A stretch of 59,269 nucleotides of DNA, from contig DOTD01000031.1 of NCBI GenBank assembly GCA_003513005.1, positions 1 to 59,269 of the forward strand, read 5' to 3'. Position numbers and translations under genes: made by a program. The notes beneath the pieces were generated by a model. The model did not search any database. It was given only the letters and a program-made list of their open reading frames with translations, and was not told where the DNA came from. The DNA comes from Desulfotomaculum sp. Its GTDB lineage: Bacteria; Bacillota; Desulfotomaculia; Desulfotomaculales; Nap2-2B. Shown piece after piece: positions 40,976-49,437 of this stretch; the stretch's first letter is position 1; each line of letters opens with the position of its first letter.

Positions 40976-42094
40976 ATGTACATTAAGGGTACAGCTAGAG
41001 TTGACCGCCGGACAAAAGACCTGGTCAAACGTCTGATGCCTGGTGAAATTGCAATAATTAATCATAGCGACTTGGATAATTTGGCCGCTCAATCTTTAGT
41101 AGCTGCACGGCCAAAAGCCGTTATCAACGCCGCTTCTTCGATAACCGGTTATTACCCGAATCCGGGACCGCTTTTACTTGTCCAGTCGGGTCTATCGCTA
41201 CTGGATGCAGCCGGCGAGAATGTTATGGGTGTTGAGGAAGGCCAGGTTATTGAAATAATTGACAATGACATATATGCTGACGGGAAATATATAGGAAACA
41301 GCAAGTCTCTGGAAATCGAAGACATCCGGGAGAAAATGGCCCAGGCAAATCTAAATATGAACAAAGTATTTTCCAATTTCGTGGAGAATACGATCGAGCA
41401 CGCCAAAAACGAGTTGGGAATGGTCGCCGGCGAGTATAATATCCCTACGATAAGCACTGTTTTAAAGGGCAAACACGTTTTAGTGGTGGTGCGCGGACAA
41501 AATTATAAAGAAGACCTGGAGGCCGTCAGGTCATATATCCGTGAGGTTAAACCCGTCCTGATCGGTGTGGACGGGGGGGCGGACGCACTCTGGGAGTTTG
41601 GCTATAAGCCGGACATTATTATCGGAGATATGGACAGCGTCAGTAACGATACCCTCTTTTCCGGGGCGGAACTGATCGTGCACGCCTATCCAAACGGGCG
41701 GGCGCCCGGCCTTGAAAGAATCAAAAACCTTGGTCTGCCGGCCAGGACTTTCGCTATTCCGGGAACGAGCGAGGACATAGCCATGCTTTTAGCTTACGAG
41801 CAAAGGGCCGAGCTCATTGTGGCGGTAGGAACACATTCCAGTGTTGAAGAATTTTTAGAAAAGGGCCGTCACGGAATGGCAAGCACACTTTTAGTCAGAA
41901 TGAAAATCGGCTCAATTTTAGTCGATGCCAAGGGAGTCAGTAAATTATACAGGGGACGGATAAAAGCCCGTTACCTCGCTCAAATAGTTTTGGCGGCATT
42001 GCTGCCTTTGGGTGTCATCGTATTTGTTTCACCCGTTACGAGGGAACTGTTGCGCCTTGTTTACCTGCAGTTTAAACTGTTCCTGGGGATTTAG
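40976..42094 (+). CDS. steA: SteA-like protein (thiamin-pyrophosphokinase-like fold, membrane anchored)
   Basis: A 372-residue protein. The central part (VVRGQNYKEDLEAVRSYI, LIGVDGGADALWEFGYKPD, IIGDMDSVSNDTL) has the thiamin pyrophosphokinase-like sugar/nucleotide fold. A hydrophobic anchor (IVLAALLPLGVIVFVSPV) lies at about 340-360. This matches the SteA family, which in actinobacteria acts with SteB at the division septum. SteB-like CopT/MctB follows 2 nt after the stop. Between spo0A and envelope genes it may act in septation or spore envelope formation; no enzyme role is proven. Confidence 0.82.
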   Translation: MYIKGTARVDRRTKDLVKRLMPGEIAIINHSDLDNLAAQSLVAARPKAVINAASSITGYYPNPGPLLLVQSGLSLLDAAGENVMGVEEGQVIEIIDNDIYADGKYIGNSKSLEIEDIREKMAQANLNMNKVFSNFVENTIEHAKNELGMVAGEYNIPTISTVLKGKHVLVVVRGQNYKEDLEAVRSYIREVKPVLIGVDGGADALWEFGYKPDIIIGDMDSVSNDTLFSGAELIVHAYPNGRAPGLERIKNLGLPARTFAIPGTSEDIAMLLAYEQRAELIVAVGTHSSVEEFLEKGRHGMASTLLVRMKIGSILVDAKGVSKLYRGRIKARYLAQIVLAALLPLGVIVFVSPVTRELLRLVYLQFKLFLGI

Positions 42095-42096
42095 CA

Positions 42097-42972
42097 ATGA
42101 TTATTGATTTCAGATACCATATTGCTTCCCTGGTAGCGGTTTTTTTAGCTCTGGGGCTGGGAATACTGGTTGGTGGGATTTTCTTAAAAAGCGATATTGT
42201 AGTCAGCAGGCAGAAGGAGCTTACTGACCGGCTTGAGGTTCAAATAGAACAGCTGCGCAAAAAAAATGAGATGGTGGAAAACGAATTATCCTCGCTCAAG
42301 TTAAATTATAAAGCTCAGGGAGATTTTGAAAAACAGGTTCTGCCTCTTCTGGTCAAAGGACGCCTTCAGGGGTACAAGTTGGCCATTATTGAAACTAACA
42401 ATTACAGTTTTTCGAACAACATAATTGAGGCCGTCCAGCTTTCCGGCGCAGAGGTGTCGTCGGTAACCACTTTAATCGGGGATCTGAACGAACCGGCTAA
42501 TAAAGAACTGCTTAAAGGGCAAAAGGGTTGGGGGAACTTAAACGAGAATCAGCTGGCTGCCCGCCTGGCCGGCGCCATTGTCGGGGGGCTGCTTGGAGCC
42601 GGCAATCCTGAAGAGATTGATTCCCTTGTGAAAGCAGGATTGTTAAAAGTATCCGGAGAGTATGGAAAACCATTAAACGGAGTAATTATTGCCGGCGGCA
42701 GCCAGGAACACGAGATTGATAAAAACAGTTCGGTCGACCTTTTGATGATCGATCTGCTGCTGGCCGGGCAGATACCGGTTTACGGAGTTGAAGAAACTAC
42801 AACTGCTTATTCATATATGAAAGAATACCAAAAAAAGAGAATCAGCACTGTGGACGATATTGATACCGTTTCCGGACAGGCTGCTCTTGTTATGGCCATA
42901 GCAGGCCAAGCGGGTCATTACGGAATAAAGCCGACTGCGCAAAAGTTAGTTCCGGCGTTGAGCTTGGAGTAA
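42097..42972 (+). CDS. SteB/MctB (CopT) family membrane protein
   Basis: A 291-residue protein starting MIIDFRYHIASLVAVFLALG, the unmistakable start of the copper transporter MctB/SteB family (PF11382). One N-terminal membrane helix (residues 8-30) is followed by a coiled coil (KELTDRLEVQIEQLRKKNEM) and an outer soluble domain. It is coupled to SteA. Despite the family name, a role in copper is doubtful here; work in actinobacteria supports a septal role for SteB with SteA. Confidence 0.85.
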   Translation: MIIDFRYHIASLVAVFLALGLGILVGGIFLKSDIVVSRQKELTDRLEVQIEQLRKKNEMVENELSSLKLNYKAQGDFEKQVLPLLVKGRLQGYKLAIIETNNYSFSNNIIEAVQLSGAEVSSVTTLIGDLNEPANKELLKGQKGWGNLNENQLAARLAGAIVGGLLGAGNPEEIDSLVKAGLLKVSGEYGKPLNGVIIAGGSQEHEIDKNSSVDLLMIDLLLAGQIPVYGVEETTTAYSYMKEYQKKRISTVDDIDTVSGQAALVMAIAGQAGHYGIKPTAQKLVPALSLE

Positions 42973-42975
42973 AGG

Positions 42976-43671
42976 ATGCCGTCAGGTAAAACAGTTGAGG
43001 TTTTAATCCCTGCATACAATGAGGAAGAAAGGATTTCGGATACTGTCAGCGCAATCCTTGATCTGCCTGAAATTAACGGAGTCCTTGTAATAGACGATGG
43101 TTCGGCTGATGACACAGCAATAAAAGCCCGCCTTGCCGGGGCTAATGTTATATCTTTGCCTGCCAATTCAGGCAAAGGAGAGGCCTTAAACTGTGGGATA
43201 AAGGAACTGACAGCGGAAATCATCGTTTTTTTAGACGCCGACCTTGGTTCAAGCGCAGCCGAGGCAAAACGTTTGATTGACCCTGTAATGAACGATATCG
43301 CCGATATGACCATTGCCCGTTTTCCAAAAAGTAAGCGTAAAGGCGGCTTCGGTTTGGTAAAAGGGCTGGCCAGGGAAGGCATCAGGCGCCATACGGGTTT
43401 GGTGATGGAATCTCCGCTGTCCGGACAGCGTGCAATGACACGGCAGGTGGCGGAAAAAACAGCGCCTTTTGCGGCGGGATTTGGTGTCGAGGTCAGTATG
43501 ACGATCACTGCTGCAAAACAGGGTTTCAGGATACTTGAAGTGCCTGTGAACATGCGCCATAATGAAACAGGCCAGAACTGGAAAGGGTTTATGCACCGCG
43601 GGAAGCAGTTCTGGCATGTAGCCCTGGTACTGGCAGGCATCGGCCGGCGAAAAAGAGGCGCAGAATGTTGA
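42976..43671 (+). CDS. GT2-family glycosyltransferase
   Basis: A 231-residue GT-A enzyme. It starts VEVLIPAYNEEERISDTVSA, has the DXD-like region VFLDADLGSS and ends with FGVEVSMTITAAKQGF. This resembles polyprenyl-phosphate sugar transferases and glucosyl-3-phosphoglycerate-type enzymes. It lies 3 nt after the SteB gene and overlaps the next by 7 nt, hence is part of the envelope operon. The acceptor is unknown. Confidence 0.85.
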   Translation: MPSGKTVEVLIPAYNEEERISDTVSAILDLPEINGVLVIDDGSADDTAIKARLAGANVISLPANSGKGEALNCGIKELTAEIIVFLDADLGSSAAEAKRLIDPVMNDIADMTIARFPKSKRKGGFGLVKGLAREGIRRHTGLVMESPLSGQRAMTRQVAEKTAPFAAGFGVEVSMTITAAKQGFRILEVPVNMRHNETGQNWKGFMHRGKQFWHVALVLAGIGRRKRGAEC

Positions 43672-44501
43672 CGGCTTCCTTATATTGGGCATACTTGTCC
43701 TCATTTTTAACCGGCGTTATATTTACCTGTTTGCTTTTGCCAGTTTTACTCAAAATGATTTGCAAAGCAGGATTTTTAAGGCCCAACTATTCGGGTCAGA
43801 GTATTCCCGCCGCTGCGGGATTAATTTTTTTTCTAATCAGCCCGTTTATTGCTTTTATGTACCTGTTATTGTTTAATAACACTAAGGACGCACTGATCTA
43901 CTTTATAATTGTAACTTCTTTCGCCTTCCTTGGTTTTATTGACGATGTCTGGGGCTCCAGGGAAGTGGGCGGTCTGGCGGGGCATTTTAAAGTTTTGCTT
44001 TTTAAAAAAGAGCTTAATACCGGCGCCTTGAAAGCCCTGGGCGGCGCTGTGGTTTCACTGCTGGCGGCCCTGACGTTTGATTTTTCATGGTGGGCGTTTG
44101 CTTACGCCCTGGTTATTGCGATGTCCGCCAACACGATCAACCTTTTAGATCTAAGACCGGGCAGGGCGGGCAAGGGATTTATCCTAATCGCGGCTTTTCT
44201 GCTTGCGCTGGGCTGGAAGCAGGATAACCTGTTTTTTTTAATTGCCCTGTTTGGCGGACTGCTTGCCTATCTTAATACAGATCTCAAGGCAAAAGCGATG
44301 TTGGGTGATTCGGGATCCAATGCCCTGGGAGCGGTACTGGGGATAACCGCGATGTGGGTACTGGATAAACCCGCCCTGCTGGGTTATTTGCTAGTCCTGG
44401 CGGTGTTTCATCTTTTATCTGAAAGGTATTCAATAACAAAAATAATTTCAGACAACCGTTTGCTTAATTACCTTGACCGATTGGGGCGTTGCGACAGGTG
44501 A
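43665..44501 (+). CDS. MraY/WecA-like phospho-sugar transferase (GT4 membrane family)
   Basis: A 278-residue membrane protein with about nine helices. The family's acidic motifs are present: FLGFIDDVWGSR, SANTINLLDLRPGRAGKGF and LGDSGSNALGAVLG. Such enzymes attach a phospho-sugar to undecaprenyl phosphate. It is shorter than MraY (about 320) and lacks the MraY His cluster, so a WecA-like role in a secondary glycan is more likely than peptidoglycan. Together with the GT2 partner it may build a spore or septal polymer. Confidence 0.82.
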   Translation: MLTASLYWAYLSSFLTGVIFTCLLLPVLLKMICKAGFLRPNYSGQSIPAAAGLIFFLISPFIAFMYLLLFNNTKDALIYFIIVTSFAFLGFIDDVWGSREVGGLAGHFKVLLFKKELNTGALKALGGAVVSLLAALTFDFSWWAFAYALVIAMSANTINLLDLRPGRAGKGFILIAAFLLALGWKQDNLFFLIALFGGLLAYLNTDLKAKAMLGDSGSNALGAVLGITAMWVLDKPALLGYLLVLAVFHLLSERYSITKIISDNRLLNYLDRLGRCDR

Positions 44502-45592
44502 TCCGGATACGTTCGGGCACAGTAAAAAAAATTCTTCGGGTAAGGCCGGGAATTTGTGAATTGACAGTCGAAGTCGAAGGAAGACTGGAACGGGCGGTCA
44601 ACTATCAGGACCTGACCGGACCGGTTCAGCCCGGAGACCTGGTTGTTTTAAACACAACGGCGGTTTCCAGGGGGCTGGGTACGGGCGGAACCCACTTTGT
44701 CATGGCTGTTTCGGGTTGCGCCAATAAAGACGCCGCCGGGGACGGCCATATCATGAAAGTCCGTTACACGCCCTCCCAGGTAAAAGTTTTATCAATAGAG
44801 GAAAAAGAACACCCCCTGAATTACCTTTTCAGAAAAACTGCGTCACTTGGCGGAACTCCCGTAATTATCTGCTCTTTGCACAGCATGCTCGGGCCGATAG
44901 CGGCTGTAGTCGCCAGACTTTGCGGGGACAGAGTTAAGCTTGTCTACATGATGACTGACGGGGCTTCCCTGCCTATCGCCTTTAGCCGCCAGGTAACTGA
45001 TCTTAAAGAAAAAGGCCTGCTGTCCTCCACTGTTACCTGCGGACATGCCTTCGGGGGAGATATCGAGGCTGTAAATATATACAGCGGCCTATTGGCGGCA
45101 AAAGCAGCCGGAGCGGACATAATCATTGCTTCGATGGGACCCGGCATAGTGGGGACCGAATCCGAGTTCGGCCATACCGGTCTTGAACAGGGGGAACTGG
45201 TTAATGCGGCGGGAGTGCTGGGCGGCCGTGCCGTGGCTGTGCCGCGGGTCAGTTTTGCGGATCCGAGGGAAAGGCACAAGGGCTTGAGCCACCATACCCG
45301 GACAGCGCTGGGAAAAGTTGCGCTCGTCCCGTGTGTTGTTCCGTTTGCGGAGGCTGAAGAAGAAAAGAAAGCGTTTATAACCAGGCAGATAGCTGAGAGC
45401 GGCATTCAGGATATGCACAGTGTGGTCTTCCTGGACGCCTCCATAACAATGCGGGCCGTCGCAGATTTCGGCCTGGCAGTAAGCACAATGGGACGCAACC
45501 AGGAGAAGGACCCGGAATTTTTTCTGACCGCCGGGGCTGCCGGTGTATATGCGGCTTCCTTAATAAACAATTCGAGAGGCGCTGACTTATGA
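44498..45592 (+). CDS. DUF3866 family protein
   Basis: About 364 residues if GTG at 44498 is used (GTGA overlap with the preceding stop); a TTG at 44489 would add three codons. The start IRIRSGTVKKILRVRPGICE is a short beta domain, and the C-terminal body has glycine-rich loops (ADIIIASMGPGIVGTESEFG, KGLSHHTRTALGKVALVPCV) typical of DUF3866. Soluble; no known function. The conserved SHHTRTALG segment may bind a ligand. It is common in this gene order in clostridial genomes. Confidence 0.82.
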   Translation: MIRIRSGTVKKILRVRPGICELTVEVEGRLERAVNYQDLTGPVQPGDLVVLNTTAVSRGLGTGGTHFVMAVSGCANKDAAGDGHIMKVRYTPSQVKVLSIEEKEHPLNYLFRKTASLGGTPVIICSLHSMLGPIAAVVARLCGDRVKLVYMMTDGASLPIAFSRQVTDLKEKGLLSSTVTCGHAFGGDIEAVNIYSGLLAAKAAGADIIIASMGPGIVGTESEFGHTGLEQGELVNAAGVLGGRAVAVPRVSFADPRERHKGLSHHTRTALGKVALVPCVVPFAEAEEEKKAFITRQIAESGIQDMHSVVFLDASITMRAVADFGLAVSTMGRNQEKDPEFFLTAGAAGVYAASLINNSRGADL

Positions 45593-46254
45593 TTATAACC
45601 GCCGCGGCGGATGCAAGCGGCTCTGCAAAGGCCGCCGGTTTGGGACAGGTGGTAGTTATTGTGGACGTAATTGATATGTCCACGACGTTGGAGGCAATGC
45701 TTGACGAGGGGGCGCTGGCTGTTTTCGGCGCCGCTCCTGACGCGGCACGGGCGCCTGTACCCTTGGATCCTGCCGGAGTCGGCCTTAAAGCGGGCAGACT
45801 GGCCTGTGCCTCAAATACGGGTGTAGTTTTGGTTGCGGAGCCGCGTGTAGGTTCTGATACCGAAAGGCTGTCCGGCATTCAAAAGGTACTGGGAGGAATC
45901 AGGGAAAGCGGGGCCGCAGTTGAGGCGGTGCTGCCGAACCTGGGAGCAGAAACGGTAAAATTAGCGGAGATCAAAGGGCGCGTAGTTATAGCCGCAACCA
46001 GCAGCGGCGGGGTGGCCTTTGATGCCGCCGTAGCAGCGGGCTCACCTTCAGTTATAACTGGTACAATTGCCCGCACAGCTAAAAAAAGGGGGATTTTCCC
46101 CGCTGCGGCTGCGGCCGATCGGGCCCTGAAAGCTGCCCTGGAATTTAAAACGGATATTGCCATAATAGCTTCCAGCAGCAACTCGCTGGAGGATGTTCTC
46201 GCAACGGGCTATATTTATAACTTGCTACTTGGAATGACAAGAGATATAATCTAA
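45589..46254 (+). CDS. Unassigned protein, distantly ComB-like
   Basis: A 221-residue soluble protein, overlapping DUF3866 by 4 nt. The segment VVIVDVIDMSTTLEAMLDEG and the later AATSSGGVAFDAAVAAG recall the 2-phosphosulfolactate phosphatase (ComB) fold, which has a similar Asp near the start and a T-N/S-G-T loop. The likeness is weak and the usual catalytic residues are not all evident. It ends the operon that starts with steA. Treat it as a hypothetical protein. Confidence 0.55.
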   Translation: MIITAAADASGSAKAAGLGQVVVIVDVIDMSTTLEAMLDEGALAVFGAAPDAARAPVPLDPAGVGLKAGRLACASNTGVVLVAEPRVGSDTERLSGIQKVLGGIRESGAAVEAVLPNLGAETVKLAEIKGRVVIAATSSGGVAFDAAVAAGSPSVITGTIARTAKKRGIFPAAAAADRALKAALEFKTDIAIIASSSNSLEDVLATGYIYNLLLGMTRDII

Positions 46255-46345
46255 TTTAAGAACATAATAGTCTAAATGTTTTACCAATTCATAATAGGGC
46301 AACTTAATGATTATAATAGAAAATATTCAGGTAGGCATGGCTCAA

Positions 46346-46535
46346 GGAAAACGGCTTTTTCAAAAGCGCACGACTTGCGTAGCGCCTGTAGCAGCAACCA
46401 CGAAGCGAGGCTAATCGGACAACGGTGCGAAACCAGCAGCGCAGCTGCCTTTGCAGCACCGTTAGTCCGATCCGTAACGAGCCTTACTGCTGTCGGCGCG
46501 GAGCATCGGAGTGAGCGTTGATAATGCCGTTTTCC
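46346..46535. repeat. 190-bp imperfect inverted repeat (MITE-like or structured RNA)
   Basis: GGAAAACGGC (46346-46355) matches GCCGTTTTCC (46526-46535). Inward, TCGGACAACGGTGC pairs with GCACCGTTAGTCCGA with one bulge, and the arms between are alignable with mismatches. The loop contains the palindrome GCAGCTGC. The right end overlaps the first codons of the truncated gene at 46518, so it likely inserted there. No transposase and no clear target duplication are seen. Confidence 0.6.
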
Positions 46536-46928
46536 CATAGGGTATTGGTTTCTTACCTGCTAATTTATGAACTGGCTAAAAAATTGGACCCCTACGTGGA
46601 AAGAAAGATGATTCCCTGCATAAAGTTTGGCAGGGCCCCTGTTGAAAGACTCCAAATGAAGGAATGCGTGCTTTGCGTTTACTGTGACGGCAGGCAGAGG
46701 GACGAGGTCTGGGAAATTCTTAAAGAACACAGGGTCGAATTGAGGGCCTGGGCTTATGAGAGAGAGACCATGGAAAAGTGGTCGCCTGGCGGTTACCTTC
46801 TGGAGAGGTGGATTTCCTCGCATGGACTTGATGAAGAAGAAGCAGAAAAAGTCAGGGATGGTTCAAGGGCAAGGTTTGAGAAGATGTTTAAGGACGAAAA
46901 CGCTGTTTTCAGAGGGGTTGAGCAATAA
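46524..46928 (+). pseudogene. 5'-truncated paralogue of the 47288 gene
   Basis: About 135 residues. From residue 18 on it aligns well with the gene at 47288: ELAKKLDPYVERKMIPCIKF versus DALARALDTYVEQKIIPCIK, CVLCVYCDGRQRDEVW versus CVICVYCDDRQRDDVW, and ETMEKWSPGG versus ETVEKWSPGG. The first about 45 residues of the paralogue are missing and are replaced by the end of the inverted repeat (MPFSHR is encoded by that arm). No ribosome-binding site is evident. The remainder is intact, so the loss may be recent. It may still be expressed; function as for the paralogue. Confidence 0.65.
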
Positions 46929-46970
46929 AGCTTCAAATCATGAAAAATACTAAGAAAGAAGGTATAGAGA

Positions 46971-47246
46971 ATGAGCATCGTGATAAGATTTCCCGCATCA
47001 ATGGGGAGCTTTACACAGAACAATAAAACAGTTGAATGTGAAGCTGAAAGCGTATCGGACTGTCTGCAGAAACTGGATAATCTCTTCCCAGGCTTCAAGG
47101 AAAAACTGTGCGATGCGCAGGGCAAACCACTGGACAGTTTTAACGTTTACGTCAACGGGGAAAATATTGCCTATCTTCAGGGTGTCGAAACCAAATTGAA
47201 TAATGGCGATGAAATGGCAATTATTCCCGCAGCTGCGGCAGGTTAA
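46971..47246 (+). CDS. MoaD/ThiS-family sulfur carrier
   Basis: A 91-residue beta-grasp protein: IVIRFPASMGSFTQNNKTVE, SVSDCLQKLDNLFPGFKEKL, FNVYVNGENIAYLQG and the end GDEMAIIPAAAAG. MoaD/ThiS proteins carry sulfur on a C-terminal Gly-Gly. Here the tail ends in Ala-Gly, so only one Gly is left. Such single-Gly tails occur in some tungsten-cofactor-linked MoaD copies, but it is still notable. It sits between the two paralogues and upstream of ThiF/MoeB, its expected activating enzyme. Confidence 0.82.
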   Translation: MSIVIRFPASMGSFTQNNKTVECEAESVSDCLQKLDNLFPGFKEKLCDAQGKPLDSFNVYVNGENIAYLQGVETKLNNGDEMAIIPAAAAG

Positions 47247-47287
47247 AAACATTATTAAAAATATTTTCAGGAAAAGGGTGGTATTTG

Positions 47288-47812
47288 ATGATTATTAACA
47301 AACCTGATTCCCATTTTATTTTTGTTTTTCATTCCAATCACGTAAATGGACGGTACAATTATATAAATTACAAGGGTAAAGATCTGACCAATAAGGAATA
47401 CCTGAAACACTGGGGAAAATTTGTTTCATTCGGAAGCCCGAAAGAGATTGACGCCCTGGCAAGGGCGCTGGACACTTACGTGGAACAGAAGATAATTCCA
47501 TGCATCAAGTATGACCGTACGCCGGTTACAAACCTTGGTCTTACAGAATGTGTGATTTGTGTTTACTGCGACGACAGGCAGAGGGATGATGTTTGGGCGA
47601 TCATAAAAGAGCATGGCATTATGATCAAAGCCTGGGTCTATGAGAGGGAGACCGTGGAAAAATGGTCGCCCGGCGGAGCGCTTCTTGAAAAGTGGATCGC
47701 CTCACATAACCTGGATGAGTTCCAAGCTGATCAGGTCAGGGAAGGGGCCCGTCAGAAGTTTGCTGAAATGTTCAAGTACCCGGAGCTGACTTTCAGAGGC
47801 ATTGAACAATAG
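47288..47812 (+). CDS. Uncharacterised protein (possibly DUF1917/Bles03-like)
   Basis: About 174 residues (ATG 47288 with AAAGGGTGG upstream). It has YLKHWGKFVSFGSPKEIDAL, VICVYCDDRQRDDVWAIIKE and VYERETVEKWSPGG. The order W-G-K-x(n) followed by a V-Y-C-D-D-x-D segment and a final T/W-x-P-G-G is reminiscent of the DUF1917/Bles03 phosphothreonine-lyase-like family, but I am not sure. Cys pairs (CVICVYC) could bind metal. It has a truncated sister copy and lies between MoaD and ThiF genes, which hints at a role in sulfur transfer or molybdenum/tungsten cofactor use. Confidence 0.6.
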   Translation: MIINKPDSHFIFVFHSNHVNGRYNYINYKGKDLTNKEYLKHWGKFVSFGSPKEIDALARALDTYVEQKIIPCIKYDRTPVTNLGLTECVICVYCDDRQRDDVWAIIKEHGIMIKAWVYERETVEKWSPGGALLEKWIASHNLDEFQADQVREGARQKFAEMFKYPELTFRGIEQ

Positions 47813-47830
47813 CGTCAGGGGGATAAAAGC

Positions 47831-48586
47831 ATGTCTGAAACCGGTCCAATCTTAAGAGAAGAAGAAATGCAAAGATATAAAAGACAACTTCTTTTACCGG
47901 AGGTGGGCCTGGAAGGGCAAAAGAGAATTAAAGCGGCCGGGATCATGATCATGGGCGCCGGCGGGCTTGGCTCTCCGGTTGCTTATTATCTGGCCGCAGC
48001 CGGTGTTGGGAAAATAACTGTCGTGGATGACGATCAGCTGGAAATAAGCAACTTAAACCGTCAAATCCTGCACAATTCGGACCGGATCGGAATGTATAAG
48101 GCCGAATCGGCTAAGCGGACAATATCGTCCTTAAACCCCGCTGTTGAAGTGAAGGTTTTCTGCGAAAGGCTGATTTCTGAAAACGCAGTGGAATTGATCG
48201 ATGAAAGCGACCTGGTTGTAGACTGCACGGATAATTTTTCAACACGGTTTATCCTGAATGAAGCCTGCTTAAGAATAAAAAAACCTCTCTTTTACGGCGC
48301 GGTCACTGGTATGGAGGGGCAGGTAATGACAATTCTGCCCGGAGAAGGGCCGTGCTACCGCTGTCTTTACCCGGAAGAACCCCGGAACATGGCCAAACCC
48401 GCGCCGGTGATCGGTGTTCTGCCTGGGATTATTGGACTGATTCAGGCCACTCAGGTCCTGAAATATATTCTTGGACAGGGGGATTTGCTGGCCGGCAGGC
48501 TACTGGTCTATAACGCCTTGGCCATGGAATTATACAGCCTGCCCATTAAAAAAAGCCCCCGCTGCCCTGCTTGCGGCAGTAAATAA
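47831..48586 (+). CDS. ThiF/MoeB/HesA-family adenylyltransferase
   Basis: A 251-residue E1-like enzyme. The ATP-binding motif is MGAGGLGSPVAYYLAAAGVG, then DDDQLEISNLNRQILHN, DCTDNFSTRFILNEAC and the zinc cysteines in CYRCLYPE and CPACGS. It activates the C-terminus of the MoaD/ThiS-like partner for sulfur loading. The partner 600 nt upstream supports this. AGGGGG lies 6 nt before the ATG. No molybdenum or tungsten enzyme gene occurs nearby, so the client is unknown. Confidence 0.9.
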   Translation: MSETGPILREEEMQRYKRQLLLPEVGLEGQKRIKAAGIMIMGAGGLGSPVAYYLAAAGVGKITVVDDDQLEISNLNRQILHNSDRIGMYKAESAKRTISSLNPAVEVKVFCERLISENAVELIDESDLVVDCTDNFSTRFILNEACLRIKKPLFYGAVTGMEGQVMTILPGEGPCYRCLYPEEPRNMAKPAPVIGVLPGIIGLIQATQVLKYILGQGDLLAGRLLVYNALAMELYSLPIKKSPRCPACGSK

Positions 48587-48701
48587 ATACAGGGGGACGG
48601 TTTTACTTAAATACTTGCAATTAATATTTTTTAAGAGGGTTATAAAACTGGTCCCTCCGCAATAAAGTGTCAGTGGACATGTTTTTGGGGAGGGAACAAA
48701 A

Positions 48702-49343
48702 ATGTGGAAAGCCTGGACAGTCTTCTGGAGGAACTGCTGGAAACAGAATTGGCCGCAATACCTGCTTGTGCTGGCGGTTTTCCTGGCCGGCGCCGTGTTC
48801 GGGGTTTTTGGCGTCAACCATCTTTCCGTTGGACAGTTTGAGGAACTCAGCAAACATATCCAGGCGTACGCAGCTCAGGCAGATCAGCTGTCAGCCATTC
48901 CAGCCGGCGCCGCAGGAGGCAAAATCTTTACAGACATCCTTGTCATAATCCTGCTGTATATTTTTGGCCTTTCCTTCGTCGGAATTCCTTTTGTCCTGGC
49001 CCTGATCTTTGTACGCGGTTTTATTCTCGGTTTTGCGATCTCTTTTTTAACCCAGAGCATGGCCGTGAACGGTCTTCTTTTAGCCGCCGTTACCATTCTT
49101 CCCCAGAATCTGCTTTACCTGCCTGCCCTTCTTTTCGGCGGGACAGCCGCTTTGTCTTTTGCCCTGCTTTCACTGCGCCGTTATACAAATTTCAGGATCA
49201 AACTGCTCAGCTGCCTGGTCGGTTATACAGCGATCATGACAGTTGTTCTGGCTGTCGCCATTTGCGCCGGCATTGTTGAGATTTACTTCACGCCCTGGCT
49301 GACCGGAGTCAGCTCCGGATTAATTGAAACGCCTGTTTTGTAA
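48702..49343 (+). CDS. spoIIM: Stage II sporulation protein M
   Basis: A 213-residue membrane protein with five hydrophobic helices. The first, after WKQNWPQ, contains VLAVFLAGAVFGVFGV, typical of SpoIIM, and LIFVRGFILGFAISFL is a conserved middle part. SpoIIM acts with SpoIID and SpoIIP in septal peptidoglycan hydrolysis and engulfment. GGGAGG precedes the ATG. In related genomes it lies just before xerD and a ferredoxin-type gene, as here. Confidence 0.9.
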   Translation: MWKAWTVFWRNCWKQNWPQYLLVLAVFLAGAVFGVFGVNHLSVGQFEELSKHIQAYAAQADQLSAIPAGAAGGKIFTDILVIILLYIFGLSFVGIPFVLALIFVRGFILGFAISFLTQSMAVNGLLLAAVTILPQNLLYLPALLFGGTAALSFALLSLRRYTNFRIKLLSCLVGYTAIMTVVLAVAICAGIVEIYFTPWLTGVSSGLIETPVL

Positions 49344-49437
49344 CAGAATATACTCTAACCGGCCTTTAATTAAAGGAAAACTTATCTATTTGTAGAAATA
49401 GCTATTAAAATTAAAAAGACCGGGAGGATATGAGAAA

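Noticed and set aside
46276..46521. An 81-residue frame across the inverted repeat
   Set aside because: The composition follows the hairpin arms and there is no ribosome-binding site; it is a by-product of the repeat.
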